Below are positions 47,791 to 60,165 of a DNA stretch of 64,000 bases, piece after piece; the first letter of the stretch is position 1; the number at the start of each line of letters is the position of its first letter. The stretch covers positions 88,725,129-88,789,128 of the forward strand of contig CM073592.1 in assembly GCA_037074705.1 (NCBI GenBank), in the 5' to 3' direction. This DNA comes from Zhengitettix transpicula (lineage: Eukaryota; Arthropoda; Insecta; Orthoptera; Tetrigidae). Below the pieces are notes generated by a model, which was not told the origin of the DNA, did not search any database, and saw nothing but the letters and a program-made list of their open reading frames with translations. Made by a program: the position numbers and the translations under genes.

Positions 47791-50113
47791 GATTGTGAAC
47801 CGTATCAACTTCAAATAATATATTTGAGCGAGGGCAAAATTCCAAGGCGAATAATTTGTTTAAACCTGCAGCGTTTCTTTAAAATAACTGTATAAATTCA
47901 AACTCTTTTCAACACAGTTATCACCAGTTTTTAACAATCCAATCATCCCAAGATATTCTCCGCACCAAAGTAAAAAATAATAATTACTTTTACATAAAAA
48001 GATAATATACCATTTATGTAAAATATAGTTCACAGATAACATTTATGAGCCGACTAACGTCATCATATATCTCAGCGAGCAGCAGTCTCCCGCTGCCAAC
48101 TGAAAACACTAAGTTTTGGGGACCGAAAAATATTTGTTTCAGTTCAATTGCAAGTTGGAATTGCAAATAATAAAGTAGTAATTTAACTGTAAAATGCTAG
48201 AATTAAAATTATAATTATAATCTGAAAAAAAAAATTCATAAATCGTTCATAACTGATAAGGGCGGCACAAATTATACTAATTTAAAATTAATTAAATTAA
48301 TTTTAAAAAATCTTACATAAGAGGAAAAGTATCGTTTGTTACCTAAAAATATTATTGGAATGAAATTTTTTATAACTATTTTTCATATTTGAAAAATTGT
48401 AAAAAATAACTAGCAGTATTTGTATTAATTAGTGGATTATGCGTACTGTTTGTTATCTTGGAATATTATTCCATGAAAAAAATTATCACAATAATATACA
48501 TTTGTAAAATTGTTAGAATAACGCTTTTCAGCATTTTTTTTAATTAGTGGATTATATTGGAATGAATTTATTCGGTTCGGAGAATGATGTGACCACAGGT
48601 ACACCGTTACCAAGGTGAATAAAAGAATTTCAAATTAATGTATTTATATTACTGTTAGAATCACAAATGAAGTGCTCTTTATGAAATCGCGTGTACCTTT
48701 TATTTGTTTTTGTTTTTAATACATTTTTGGTGCGTCAACCACTACGCGTCTCATGTTTTTCTCTGTGGAAGTTATGTTTTTTAATATTAGCGTAAAATTT
48801 AATCAAATATATAAACCTTTCTGCGTAATAATGTTCGCGTCACAGAGAAAAGTATGACGGCAGCCAGGAACTTACTCGAAAGTGAGTTTACGTAGCAAAT
48901 GATTCGGGCGACATGAACAGTCATTCGAATTTTTTTTATAAGTTGCACTTCAAATTGGATTTAATCTGTCATTATTATATTCAAATTTATTCAGTCTTCG
49001 GCTAATGATAATTTACAATCATTTCAGTTACAAGCGGACGAGTGCATTCATTAAGAAATAAATTAGAAAGTCACGGAAAATTCTTTTCGCACTTCAAAAG
49101 ATTAAAATATTTTTTGTATAAAAGAGCATAACTTCCATATAATTTTGGAAAGAGAAAAATATTGAAATATTCCTTAATACACCTTCGAAAAGATTTATTA
49201 TACAACAGTGTTATTAATTTAAATATATATAACAATTAAGTTAGAACTCTCTAGGCAATTGTTTAGAAAATCTATAAATACGTGTCGGAACGCTCATGAT
49301 AATTGAAATTGTAAAATTTGAATCTGTTAATATTTTCTACAATACAATTCGAAAGATTAATTATTCATACGTAATAAAGTAATTTTCAGTTTTACGTGTT
49401 GTTTCAATGTGTCATGTTTTCCCAATTAGAAGAAATGTCACACATAGAGCTTGACTGTAACTCAAGAACACAGTGTTTTTGTAGAATCTTGGAATTAAAG
49501 AATATAAAATTTTTAGTAATTACATAAAATAATACAGTGATAAAAGAATTACCACACACAGTTTCTGCTATTCTTGTCGATTCTTCAGGTGATTCAAAAA
49601 CGCAAGAACCGTAAGAAATACACAGGTGACGAAATCAAAAGCAATGCTAAATCGAACTTTACGTAATGATAATATAACAGCAAAAATGTTAGCAATAAGG
49701 GATCTAGTAAATTACAGGTTAGATTTGCTATGAAGTATTTTAGATATATTTCTGGAGTAGTGCCCGGTGTCAACATCTAAAATCCTAGCATTTTTCTAGC
49801 AAAATTAATGTATCTAATTGATGGTATGTATTGAGACTACAGATTTTTTTGTCACTGGGAAGCATGATATTCGATATATGTTTTTTGGTAGGGGTATTTT
49901 GTGACCTTTCTGCTTGCCCAATGTAGCAGGAATTACAGTCAGAAAAAAGAATTTTATTTGAAAGAACCAGTAACCTGACAGTTGTTAATTTCAGAAAGGA
50001 GAAAAAATAATTTCCTAATATATTGCCGTAATATCTAAGAATACTTTTCTATCAAGAGATTTAAAAACAGGGTTCAGTTGTCTATTATGAAAATTGCTTT
50101 GAAAATAATATAT
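47791..50113. other. AT-rich unique DNA, nothing recognised
   Basis: No supported gene, repeat or RNA over 2.3 kb. Confidence 0.5.
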
Positions 50114-50912
50114 TGTAGCAATAGTTATTTAGGCCATTAATTGTTTGGACTTGAAATTTGAATTGTTTGATAAATCCATTATAGCGGTAAGGCGAGCAGA
50201 GCAACAATAGCGCTGAGCTCTGTTGCTTTGAGAAAATGCCGAAATGGAAATGCGCGCTCAAACTCGAGAGCAGCGTAAATATTTGAAAGTAAGAGCAGTT
50301 TTCGTCAGAATAGAACTTTCCAAAATCTTCGTGGAGAAATTAATCCAGGAGAACATTGGTAAATTATTGTGGAGTGGAGCAGTCAACGGAATACAGACAA
50401 TCTTGCCAAATTTTAAAGTGAAGTGTAGAATCAGTGAAAACCAAGGCCTGATATTAAATAATTAAAGAGTGTAAAAGTGTCCGAAGGAGGTAAAATTTAT
50501 TGTTCTGTTACCAGGCCGACGGTCCGTAAGTAACATAATTTTGAATTTTATTGTAAACGCTAATTAAAGGATAAAGTCAGATTTCGTTCCCTTTTAATTG
50601 TCAATCAGAGTTAATTTCATTACTTTTCATTTCTTTCATTCTATCGACATGTTGTTTAGGTAAAATGTAAAGTGTTTTATTAATAAGTTTTTAATTTTTT
50701 TTGTGTTCATTATCAAACCCAGTAAAGGCCCTGACATATAAAAATTTTGATTGTAATTGTTTTGAGTTTGAAGCCACAAAGTGAAAATAAATTATATTTT
50801 ATTTGTAAATTTTTGATTATCTTTTCATTTAAATAAAGCCTACCTGCTGATTATTACATAAATGGCTTCCACGACGTGAGGCAAATTAAATTATTAATTG
50901 TTGGTTATTACA
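50114..50912 (+). mobile_element. Gypsy-like solo LTR with internal primer-binding-like site
   Basis: Starts TGTAGCAATAG and ends TTGGTTATTACA, with ATAT on both sides (50110-50113 and 50913-50916), a clean four-base target duplication. Block 1 (TGTAAACGCTAATTAAAGG, then AAAGTCAGATTTCG) lies at 50552-50588 and block 2 (TATCAAACCCAGTAAAGGCC) at 50711-50737. An earlier LTR-like end TTATTACA at 50851-50858 is followed by a primer-binding-like site, then 30 bases ending in the second TTATTACA. The target duplication encloses the longer unit. Confidence 0.78.
50863..50882 (+). other. Primer-binding-like site (tRNA-Lys type), worn
   Basis: Reads TGGCTTCCACGACGTGAGGC, against TGGCGCCCAACGTGGGGC for tRNA-Lys. 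Identity is partial (TGGC, CC, ACGTG, GGC), but the position, four bases after TTATTACA, is as in the copies at 10132 and 37156. Confidence 0.5.
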
Positions 50913-53471
50913 ATATATTTAATTTCGCAAATACATATCCTACCATATGAGGGCCTTATGCATCATCTCCTGATAGCGATATTAGTCAGAGATAGACGTT
51001 CGAAAGATGCGTTTAGGAAAGTTTAACGCTCGAAATATTCCGCACAGAGATTCTTCCCTAAGGCACTCGCCCGCCTCCAGCTCTGTCTCCAGTCGGACGT
51101 CATATTGTACGCCCTGACGGATCTCACAAAAAGAAAAATTACATGCATTACGTCAAGTACGCTTAAAACACAAGGACACTGAAAGCCGTAATAAATGTTG
51201 AAGAACTCTTTAAATGTCGTCGTGGCCTGGGGCGCATTGTATCAGTCATGTTCTCAACACGTCCACGGGGGGTTTTGCCTCAGAGCTCCAGTGCTACTAA
51301 TTACGCCTTGCTTTAGGCTTCTAAGAATGCTTGTAACAAAATACTACATTTAATCGCACCGGCGAAAAGTGGATATATTACTAGCTCTAAAGTAATTCAT
51401 CCAACCCAAACACAATTAAAAGAGTCATAATTTATTTTGAAAAAGATATTTCGAATTTGTGACGAAGATATTTGTAACGGGTTTTATCTACGAAATTCCG
51501 CTCCTATTAAACGCTAATTTATTGGCAAAATGAAATGGATCATAATTATCCGAAAAATTCACGGGAACATATTTTTTTTACATAAATTAGGCTCTCATCT
51601 AAAATTTAATATTTTTTACAACTTGTTCACTGCATTCCTTAGAAATTTTTCTCTTCTTTCACAATGTTACTGAATACATCATTGTTACGAGTTGGAGATG
51701 TTTCCCATAAATCCGAAAAAGAAATAAACGTTTATAGATTTTAGCCCGCAATATTCTAATAAGTCAACATTGTATAAAAATACAGTTATTCAAGACGTTG
51801 ATTAGCATTGAAAATTGAACGATACCAAGTTTTAATATTTTCTTAATTAAAAAGTTGACCATCCTGGGCATATATTAAAAATAAATTAATCTTATAACTA
51901 CGTATCATAATATTTTAAAGCATTACAGTACGGAAGTTGCATATCTACCTGAATAAAAATGGATGCTAATTGCTATTAAATAAATGAATTTGAACCATCT
52001 CAAAACAAATATTTGCCATATATAAGGACTATAACATATACCGAAAACACATAATTCAGAAATGATAAATGTTTTGTCGAAATTTAGTAAAGTATTTTTA
52101 AATATTTTTGACTGATAAAATAGCCGTGAGGAATAATATAAACATTTTACATTGCATATCAGTCATAATAATTTTAAATAATTTTAAAAAATAAGGTTTC
52201 AGGATATCATAAACTTATTTTTTACAACCCCTCCACTAAAATAATTATTAAAACAAGATGAACGTTCCACACGGATTTTTTTCATGCGTGAAAAGATATT
52301 CTGGATGCGTATTCCTTTTACGAACTTAGAAATTCCACCTTTAATATTTATTTACATGCTTACGTAATACCACTATAATTTTATATACGAATAATACTGA
52401 TAATATATAAACTGTTGGTTTGGGTTGGTTATTCTCTTCATATGGGTTCCGAAGCCGAGTTTCTATGTACCAGTATTCCAGATATAATATTATATTAAAA
52501 TTAAATAACTGTTCAGGAAATGTGGACACAATAAGTCATGGAACCTGAGCGGCGATTCTCGTGTTCTTAATTTGGTTCATATGTAAACAAACTACTTAAA
52601 ATTATAAAAATAAGCGTGATTTTGAAAGTACTGAATATGCCCTTGATTACTATTATGAAGGAACATGAATAAAAAAAACTTCATATAAACGATTTCTGTA
52701 AATAATCTAACTATAATATGCATTATATGTAGGAAATGTTAGAATAGGGATAAAGTAATACACATATTTTCGTTTGTATTTAAGTACATTACCATTTACG
52801 ATCTTTATCAAACAGAAATTCTAAAAAATTAATTTATCTGTGTTTCGGATCTTATGTGGACCTTCGAGAGTTGAACCCACAAATGTTAAAAAAGCATTAA
52901 TTTTATTACTATTACTATTAAATTACTTTGTTTTCAAAAAATATTTTTCTGAATTTTTACTTATTCTTCTCTTTGACTTTGTTCTTTTGTGGTTCTACAT
53001 TTTTATTTTTCAATTTATTAATCTGACTGATGAGGATCAATATATGATATAATTAAGGAATAATATATTTAATAAATTATTTTGTACTTTAGAATCAAAT
53101 AATTAAATTTTAGGAATACATACTAAACATAATATTTTTACGTTTAATAATAAATTGTAACTACGATTTGATAGTTTTTGTCAGTAAGGTTGTATTAAAA
53201 TATTTCACAAATTAAGGAAAATCGAACATTAACCAAACCTGTACTAGGTTTCTAAAATTGCCATAAAATTATTAAACTTTTTATTTTCTTTCTTCCTTCA
53301 TGAATGGTACGCAATTTGTTTCGGCTTCCATGTAGAAATCTCCAAGCCAGAGCATTTATAAATATTTGTATATCGTTTAGAACTCTTTCCTACATACTGT
53401 CACAACGTAATCAACTCCCTGAAAAATATAAGAACCACAGCTAGAATTAGTTCTGCGGATCAAGGCGCTTC
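50913..53471. other. Unique DNA with a GC-richer patch
   Basis: A GC-richer patch at about 50980-51310 has no frame or repeat match. The rest is AT-rich and featureless. Confidence 0.4.
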
Positions 53472-53759
53472 TTGTCAGAAACAACTGTAATGTTGGTTTG
53501 CCGGATTTGCTTAGTTACAGTAACGCCTTCTAACTTTGGAGTCTGTTTGCGTCCTCCATTGTACGATGTTAACTATGTCGTACACGGATTTCAGGCCCCG
53601 CTTCTTGCCTACGAGCTAACTCGATTTGTCCTCAAGGACAGTGGAGATAATACCGTAGCGGATCTCTTGCACTGGAAAGCCAATTTCCATTACAAACATT
53701 GTCGACAGTTGAAAGCTCAGGAATGTGGAGAGCATCTACTTGAAACGTATAGAACTTGA
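53472..53759 (+). CDS. Unassigned open frame, doubtful
   Basis: A 95-codon frame in a less AT-rich island (53440-53760). It opens at a TTG; the first ATG is six codons further in. The translation contains CRICLVTVTPSNFGVCLRPP near the start and LLHWKANFHYKHCRQLKAQE near the end. It shows no signal peptide, membrane segment or known domain. No splice-site arrangement or neighbouring exon was identified. It could be a host exon fragment, a retroposed sequence or chance. It is listed because it stands apart in composition. Confidence 0.15.
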   Translation: MSETTVMLVCRICLVTVTPSNFGVCLRPPLYDVNYVVHGFQAPLLAYELTRFVLKDSGDNTVADLLHWKANFHYKHCRQLKAQECGEHLLETYRT

Positions 53760-53933
53760 CACAAATTCTTGGCACAATTATAGTCTAGAGTTGTTTTCTT
53801 CATTGAACCAAATGGAAAATAAATAGAAATATTTAGGACATGAGAAAATATTAAAACTATGCATATGCTATACCATAATTTCGATTATACAAGTTTTTTT
53901 CTAAAGTCAACACCCCCCCCCTCCGATATATAT

Positions 53934-54913
53934 TGTAATGATTAAAAAGGTGGTCTTAATTAATAGGAATAATTAACAAAATTATTATGTATTTAAAATT
54001 TATTGCTGATAATTACATATTATATGTCCTGCTTTGCACGCCGAATTCTGTCAATTTAACAAACTAATATTTCAATTTTATTTTATTAATTCGTGGCGTT
54101 CTATGAAAATATAGCTTTATAATTTTACAATCAATTACGTTGAATTTCTCATTATCTCAGGGTCACCACAGGGTTTGATAGGAAGACAGATACAATGAAC
54201 TAAAATATTAACAATCCAAACTAATTGAAGTTAACGGAATACAATATTCAATACAAAAGTAAAAGAAAAATGAAAAAAAAACGCGAACGAAATCTGAATA
54301 TACCCTTTAATTTCGATTTACAGTCATTAATAATTGTTTTGTACTCTCGACAGTGCTACTGGTACCAGTTCGGACTCTTGTACCTTGAAGACAACACACA
54401 CTAAACAGGCCATTATACACTGATTCTACGCATTAGATTTTGAACATACGGTAGTTTCTCTGGATCACTGTTATCCTGGAACCTGGATCATCTTACCCTC
54501 AGCCAGTTGCCGGACGTAGATATCCTCAAAGTCTCACTATGCGAAAATTAGTTCAGTTTGTGAAGCAAAACTTCTTCCAAACTGCGATTTTATAAGTCTC
54601 ACTGTCAAAACTGTTTACTTGCGTTTTATGCAAACTATTATATCTTGCCATTGGACTTCCTAGATGGCCCTATTCATGCTTTTAGATTTTACTGTGTTGT
54701 ATCTCTCGCAGACTCTTTTATGTATCCTTTCTCGACCCAGGCTCGACGCAGACTCGACGCGCACCTGACGCAAACTGAGTCCTGTAAGTGCTCGGTCTCC
54801 AGTCTTCATTGTTACCAAAGAAAGACCCGCTGCGATTGTCGTCTTTAAGCACCCGTACCGCCAACAATTAAATTATATTAAAAACAATTAATGTAACCTG
54901 TTTAATTGGTATT

Positions 54914-54916
<3 letters not shown>
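53934..54916 (-). mobile_element. Gypsy-like solo LTR in (AT)n
   Basis: On the minus strand it starts TGTAATACCAATTAAACAGG at 54916 and ends AATCATTACA at 53934, with ATAT on both sides. Block 1 is at 54285-54323, block 2 at 54153-54180, GGTACCAG at about 54360. No primer-binding-like site follows the 53934 end, so it is a plain solo LTR. Confidence 0.78.

Positions 54917-54953
<37 letters not shown>
54917..54953. repeat. (AT)n microsatellite
   Basis: About 18 AT units adjoin the start of the LTR and form part of its target site. Confidence 0.96.
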
Positions 54954-54956
<3 letters not shown>

Positions 54957-55095
54957 CTTCCACAAGATTTTTGCTTCGACCAAAAAATATAACATTCCGA
55001 GAACATATTGACATAGAACTCCCGCAAAAATAGTAATACAACTGTCAGATATTGATTTTATTATCGATTTCATTTTTAAAAAAAATATTTTTAAA

Positions 55096-55395
55096 TTGTT
55101 TTATGTAAACTATTAAATCCCGCTGTTGGACTTCCTAGATAGCCCTATTCATAATTCTGGATCCGCAGACTTTTACTGTTTTTATTTCTCTATGTGGATC
55201 GAACTGCTATGTCCCAGTTCTCGACGTATACTTTTTCGTTTCGCGTCTCACCGTACACTGAGTTCTCCAAGCGGGCGGTCTCCAGTCTCCATTGTTACCA
55301 AAGAAAGACCCGCTGCCATTGTCGTCTTTAAGCACCCGTACCGTCAACAATTAAATTATATTAAAAACAATTAATAGCCTGTTTAATTGGTTACA
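55096..55395 (-). repeat. LTR fragment, duplicated U3 end
   Basis: The sequence from TTTTATGTAAACTATTAAAT to TTTAATTGGTTACA repeats 54607-54916, including GGACTTCCTAGAT, GCCCTATTCAT and CAAAGAAAGACCCGCTGC. It is therefore the U3 half of a second LTR of the same subfamily, truncated on its left, 180 bases from the first. Confidence 0.8.
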
Positions 55396-56056
55396 ATAAA
55401 TACAGTTTGTTTTTGTCTTGTTAGATCCAGTATGATAATGTGAATTACTGCTTTCAGTTACCTTTCATAAGTGTTTTAACGTGTTTTGTAGATATAATAA
55501 ATTGAGTTTTGATTTTTAGTAGCTTCCTTTGCTCTTCATTATATTGTTAGGTTGATTAATTAATTTTGGGTGCCAGACCAGTTTCCTCGTTCCTTAGCCC
55601 TTCTTATTTGAGATCTTGAAAAAAATATTTTAAAGGAAAATGTAATGTTGCTATCAGTTTGTGATTAATGTATTAACAATCACAAATATAGATTTAAATT
55701 GGAGCATAGTACGCTAAAAGTGAAGTGGGAATCTTTGCGTCTTAATAATCCATGTTGAGACAGAGCAGAATTTTTCGCTTCACAAATAAATCTTGAAAAG
55801 AGGGTAGTAATTACCAAAGCTGAAAATAAAAAGAGAAATCTGTAGTTATATTGGCAAAGTGATATTGCGAGACAAGAAATTTATAATAATCCACGAGAAG
55901 ATAATGAAGGAGTATATAAATTAGTTTGTAGATGAAATAGAAGATTTAATGCTCTAGTTAATATTACAAATATGTGAATTGGCAATATATAATCTTTGTA
56001 TTGTTTGAAATTTATTAAACTCGACGGTTTTGAATTAATAAAACAGTTAATGACGT
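55396..56056. other. AT-rich DNA, nothing recognised
   Basis: No supported feature. Confidence 0.45.
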
Positions 56057-56372
56057 TATACAGACACTATTTTTTTTTAAAAAAAATTCACTATGACGAC
56101 GTTTCTATACTCTTTTGTACCTTTTTCAGGTATTTTCCAAATTAATATAATAAAGTAGCACAACTAAATGATTTACAAGCTATTAAATTCTTGATACAAT
56201 TTTGTTAACGTTCAGTTAATTGTGTACCTCGGACCCCTTTTCAAGACTGAGGGAATTTAATAACTTGTTAATCGTTTTGTTGTGCTAGTTTATTATATTA
56301 ATTTGGAAAATACCCGAAGAAGATACAAAAAGGTATCGAATCGTTGTCATAATATAAAAAAGTGTCTGTACA
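56057..56372. mobile_element. Foldback element with CGAAGAAG...CGAATCG arms
   Basis: The left arm (about 56057-56190) is the imperfect complement of the right arm (about 56253-56372). Shared words include ACAGACACT, TATTTTCCAAATTAATATAA, TAGCACAAC and TTATTAAATTC. The right arm reads CCCGAAGAAGATACAAAAAG then GTATCGAATCGTTGTCA. That is the CTGAAGAAG-stem-CGAAACGTTG pattern with two changes. The loop is about 60 bases. No coding. Confidence 0.72.
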
Positions 56373-59300
56373 AGGTCATCAGTTGTTTTATTTATTAATA
56401 TCGCTTTACTTATAATAGTTTTAACAAATAAGCGGATGTCTCCTTTAACACTTGTAAAGAATAGTTATAAAATGAACAAAGTCGTAGTGAAATGTATCTT
56501 TAAATATATTAAACTTTATGGCGTTGAAAGTAGTCGCGAGTAGTTATTTTATTGATTGCATTAAAATGTTTCAATCGTACGATTTAAAATACGATTATAT
56601 TTGGTCATTTATTTAAAATTCATAGGTAATGTAAAAGTTAAGTTGAACATTTATGTTAATATTACTATTCGGATAGGTAAATAATAGATACTTGATATTA
56701 AATTTAATTATTTTAAATGTAAAAATTAAAATATTCTTTTATACAATTGCATTGGCTTTAAATGAGATATTATTCTTCGAAGCCAACATTTAATTATATA
56801 ATATAATAATAAAAATAATATTATTTGACGACTGATAATAATAAGCTTGGCCGCCTCTTCTGGAAGGGAAAGTGCAGAAGTATAAGAATTCCATATCATG
56901 AATTAAGGAATCGTGTTGATAATTATAAATACAGATTACTAATTTTTGATTTTATTTAGCTGTTGTATATTTGAAGAATGGATTCGTTTATTTAAAAACT
57001 GCGTATTTTTGACGTGAACATTTTAAAAGCATTTATATTACATACAAAAACTTTACATTGGGATGAAACTGAAATATCCGCGTAGGCAACCACTTTATAA
57101 AATATTATCATCTCCATTTGACGTACTCATTATTACTTTACTTTTGAATTTCTTCACGGTGATGTGTTTATGGATTGCTATTTTTTGTAGTTAATAAAAC
57201 TAACAGTTTAGTTTAGTTTAAGCATTTCCCATGCATATTATGCTTTTCATTTCTTGCGAAATTTTTAATACACTTGTTTTCATACCCGCCGTGATATTCA
57301 CAATATTCAGAGTTTACATTATTTAATCCATTTTGTATATTAGTTTTATTACTTGAAATATTTTTCACTTCAATCAAATTATTTAATGTCTAAAGTTTTT
57401 TGCAATTAATTTTGTGATTTCGTATTATAAAAATTATTTTATTTGAAAATTAGTGGTAAAGACGAAGATATTCGTGAGTTATAAAATCATTCAAAAGATT
57501 CCACCGAAAATTAAGAAAATATTTGATTGCGTGCGGAAACCAAGGAAATGATATTCATGAAATCTTTTCCGTTGAATATGAAACGACTCTATTCGTGGCA
57601 GCGATTGAGATCAGTAAACGTTTATATATTTTTTTCTCCCGCATACATCTTCGTCACTGAGTGGTTTAGGAGCCCATAAATTGCAATACAAACACTTTAA
57701 GGGAGGTTTAACGAATTCACTGGATAATCACTTTACTCAGATGAGTTCCTAGAATGGAGAGTAAATCAGTCATTTTGCCACGTACTCTGGTTTTACCCGG
57801 ATTTCGAAATAACCTCGCAACTCCCCTGTATGTGATGATTAATTGCCGCAAGTCAAGGCCTGCTGACAGGAACCTAATTAAGATAAGGCCAGTGTTTGTG
57901 GTGAATTCATAAAGAAGGACCTTCCCTTTTTAGTTGTAAATGGATGAGCTACGGAAGCGGTTGGCAAAGGAAAAACCTCTTGTATTTCGTTTCGTCCAAA
58001 AAAAGGTGTACAGTTAACAACATGAACCATTTGTAAGCTTGTAACATTTGATTTATTGAGAACTGCGGTATAGATGGTTTTCCTCTCTAAAATTGTATTA
58101 TTGTTATAATGTACAACTTAACTCGAAAATTAGGCACCAAAAAAATTTAATTTTAGTATATTATAGTTCTATTTACCAATTAAATTTGTTTTTTCAAAAA
58201 AAAAAGATGAATTACATGAGTGAGTTGTAAAAATAATTATTAAACTAGTACTATTGGAATATGTACGAAAATCTAAAGTTCTCATTATTTACGAAGGTTA
58301 AATGAATATTTTATTTGTACAATTTAAAAAAAATAGCAGTGTGTTTTTTGATTGACTAGGTCTCGTTCTAAACGTAGAAACGCTATTTTCTGACATTTAT
58401 TATTTACACTAAAACACTTTTAGAATAAATTTATTGTTAATTTTCACACATCAAAGGTATAGTACAGAAGAGCTCGAAACTATTCATATTCGAGCAATTA
58501 CATGAAACAAATAAAGTAGTTAAGAAAATTAATAGGCAATACATAAATCAAGTACAGTAAAAAATGTCTGTATTATTTAAAATAATAATAGTTTACAATA
58601 GTTTAATTTTTAAACTGTGTTAAAATTTATTATGATTATTTAATTATTCATTACATTAATAAATTAGTTACATAAATTTATACATTTTAAAATAAAATTA
58701 CATTTATAATATGTGATCAAATATTTTTTCATAATAAAATTCTTATGGTAAAGCAACTTTAATAATTCAGAAAGTTTTAAATGAAATTAATCAATATCCC
58801 TTGCAATATGCAATTTTAACTATCTCATTATTGGATTGTTTAAATATATATATAATTTGTTCTGTAATGCTTTACAAAAAGCATGTATTTCAATCTAGAG
58901 GTTCTAAAAGGAACTCTAATATTCCATTTGTCTAGTACATGTAGGTAATAAATATTCTTATTGACTAATATGAAAAAAAATTTGAATCTTTAAGGAAATG
59001 TTTAAATTCTACAGATGGGGTATAAAATGCAGTAACAATATTTTATATGAAAGGCTTTTAATATGTCTGACAAATTCATTCTATTAGATATGATCCTAAA
59101 AAGTTGATGGTTTACAGTTTCAATTTTATTAATAAAATTACTTGTGAAGGATGTAAAAGTATAAATTCAAATATTAATTTTGGTTCCAATCATGCATACA
59201 TAATTTAGTTATTTGTGAATAGAATAATTAAATTTTCTTTTAATAAAACCTAAAATTTGCTTAGGAAAAATGACATTTCAAGCACATATTCCTACATCGA

Positions 59301-59892
59301 AGTCGTAAAAGCTTTTAAGTTGTCCACTGTATTGTGCGGTTGTGTCACTCACAGCACTTGTGTTTATTAATCACATAAGGAAAATAACTACGATTTGTGG
59401 CATTTATATCGCGACTACATTGTGTCTGTCGTTCATCTATTTTTATGTAATTTTTATATTTTAAAACAGACATTATATTTTCATTTCAATGAGGGACCAA
59501 GTTGAGAGCCCTGAGTTACTCCTGACCCTAATACGATTTCATATGACAGGAATTACAATATTTTGCAAATTTTTATCTATTAAATAAATAAATTTTGGTC
59601 AAATAAGTGCAGGAATGACAAAATTTGTTATTTTACAAGAAAAATAACTTTGCATTTTCTTTCAATTTGCAAACTTAAAATAAATTGAGAAATTCAGATT
59701 AAATTTGAATTAATATTTCTCTTATTTATAAATCCATGTTTATATACTGATAAATATGGCAATATAGAATTTTTTAGATAAATTTACATAATACCCCCGG
59801 GTACAAATAAAGCATCGCTATATATGTATATCATGTAATAAATATATAAAATGAAATAATTTACGTATGATTGAAAATAATGAATAGGAAAG
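56373..59892. other. AT-rich DNA with one candidate regulatory patch
   Basis: 3.5 kb without repeats or credible frames. A GC-richer patch at 57640-57960 contains GATTAATTGCC and CCTAATTAAGATAAGG, which hold homeodomain-type TAATTG/CTAATTAAG words. It might be a conserved non-coding element. Nothing else is seen. Confidence 0.4.
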
Positions 59893-60130
59893 ATAGCCAA
59901 TTCAGACAAAAAGGGTAATATAAATACCCCACAACGTTTCTAGAATCCTTGTTCCTTTTGTAAGGTGCTAAGAAGACCCTAGAGAAACACAACTGCACTT
60001 TTCAGTTGACAACAGTCAAAAGCAGTGTAGTTGTGTTTCTCTAGGATCTTCTTAGCACCTGGCGTCAGGAACAAGGATCCCAGAAACGTTGTGTGGTATT
60101 TATATTACTCTTTTTGTCTGAATTGGATAT
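59893..60130. mobile_element. Foldback element, long arms
   Basis: The left arm (59893-60009: CCAATTCAGACAAAAAGGGT, ACAACGTTTCTAGAATCC, GGTGCTAAGAAGA, CTAGAGAAACACAACTGC) is the near complement of the right arm (60015-60130: CAGTGTAGTTGTGTTTCTC, TCTTCTTAGCACC, CAAGGATCCCAGAAACGTT, TTTTTGTCTGAATTGG). The loop is only a few bases. A worn relative lies at 24560-24768. It carries GAAACGTTGTG, linking it loosely to the Penelope-like motifs. Confidence 0.82.
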
Positions 60131-60165
60131 ATTTCTTATTGATTTTAATATATATATATATATAT
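60131..60165. repeat. Short (TA)n tract at an LTR boundary
   Basis: About eight TA units (60150-60165) precede the LTR start TGCAATACC. Confidence 0.85.

Noticed and set aside
50244..50465. 73-codon frame inside an LTR
   Set aside because: Not shared as an open frame with the other LTR copies, so not coding.
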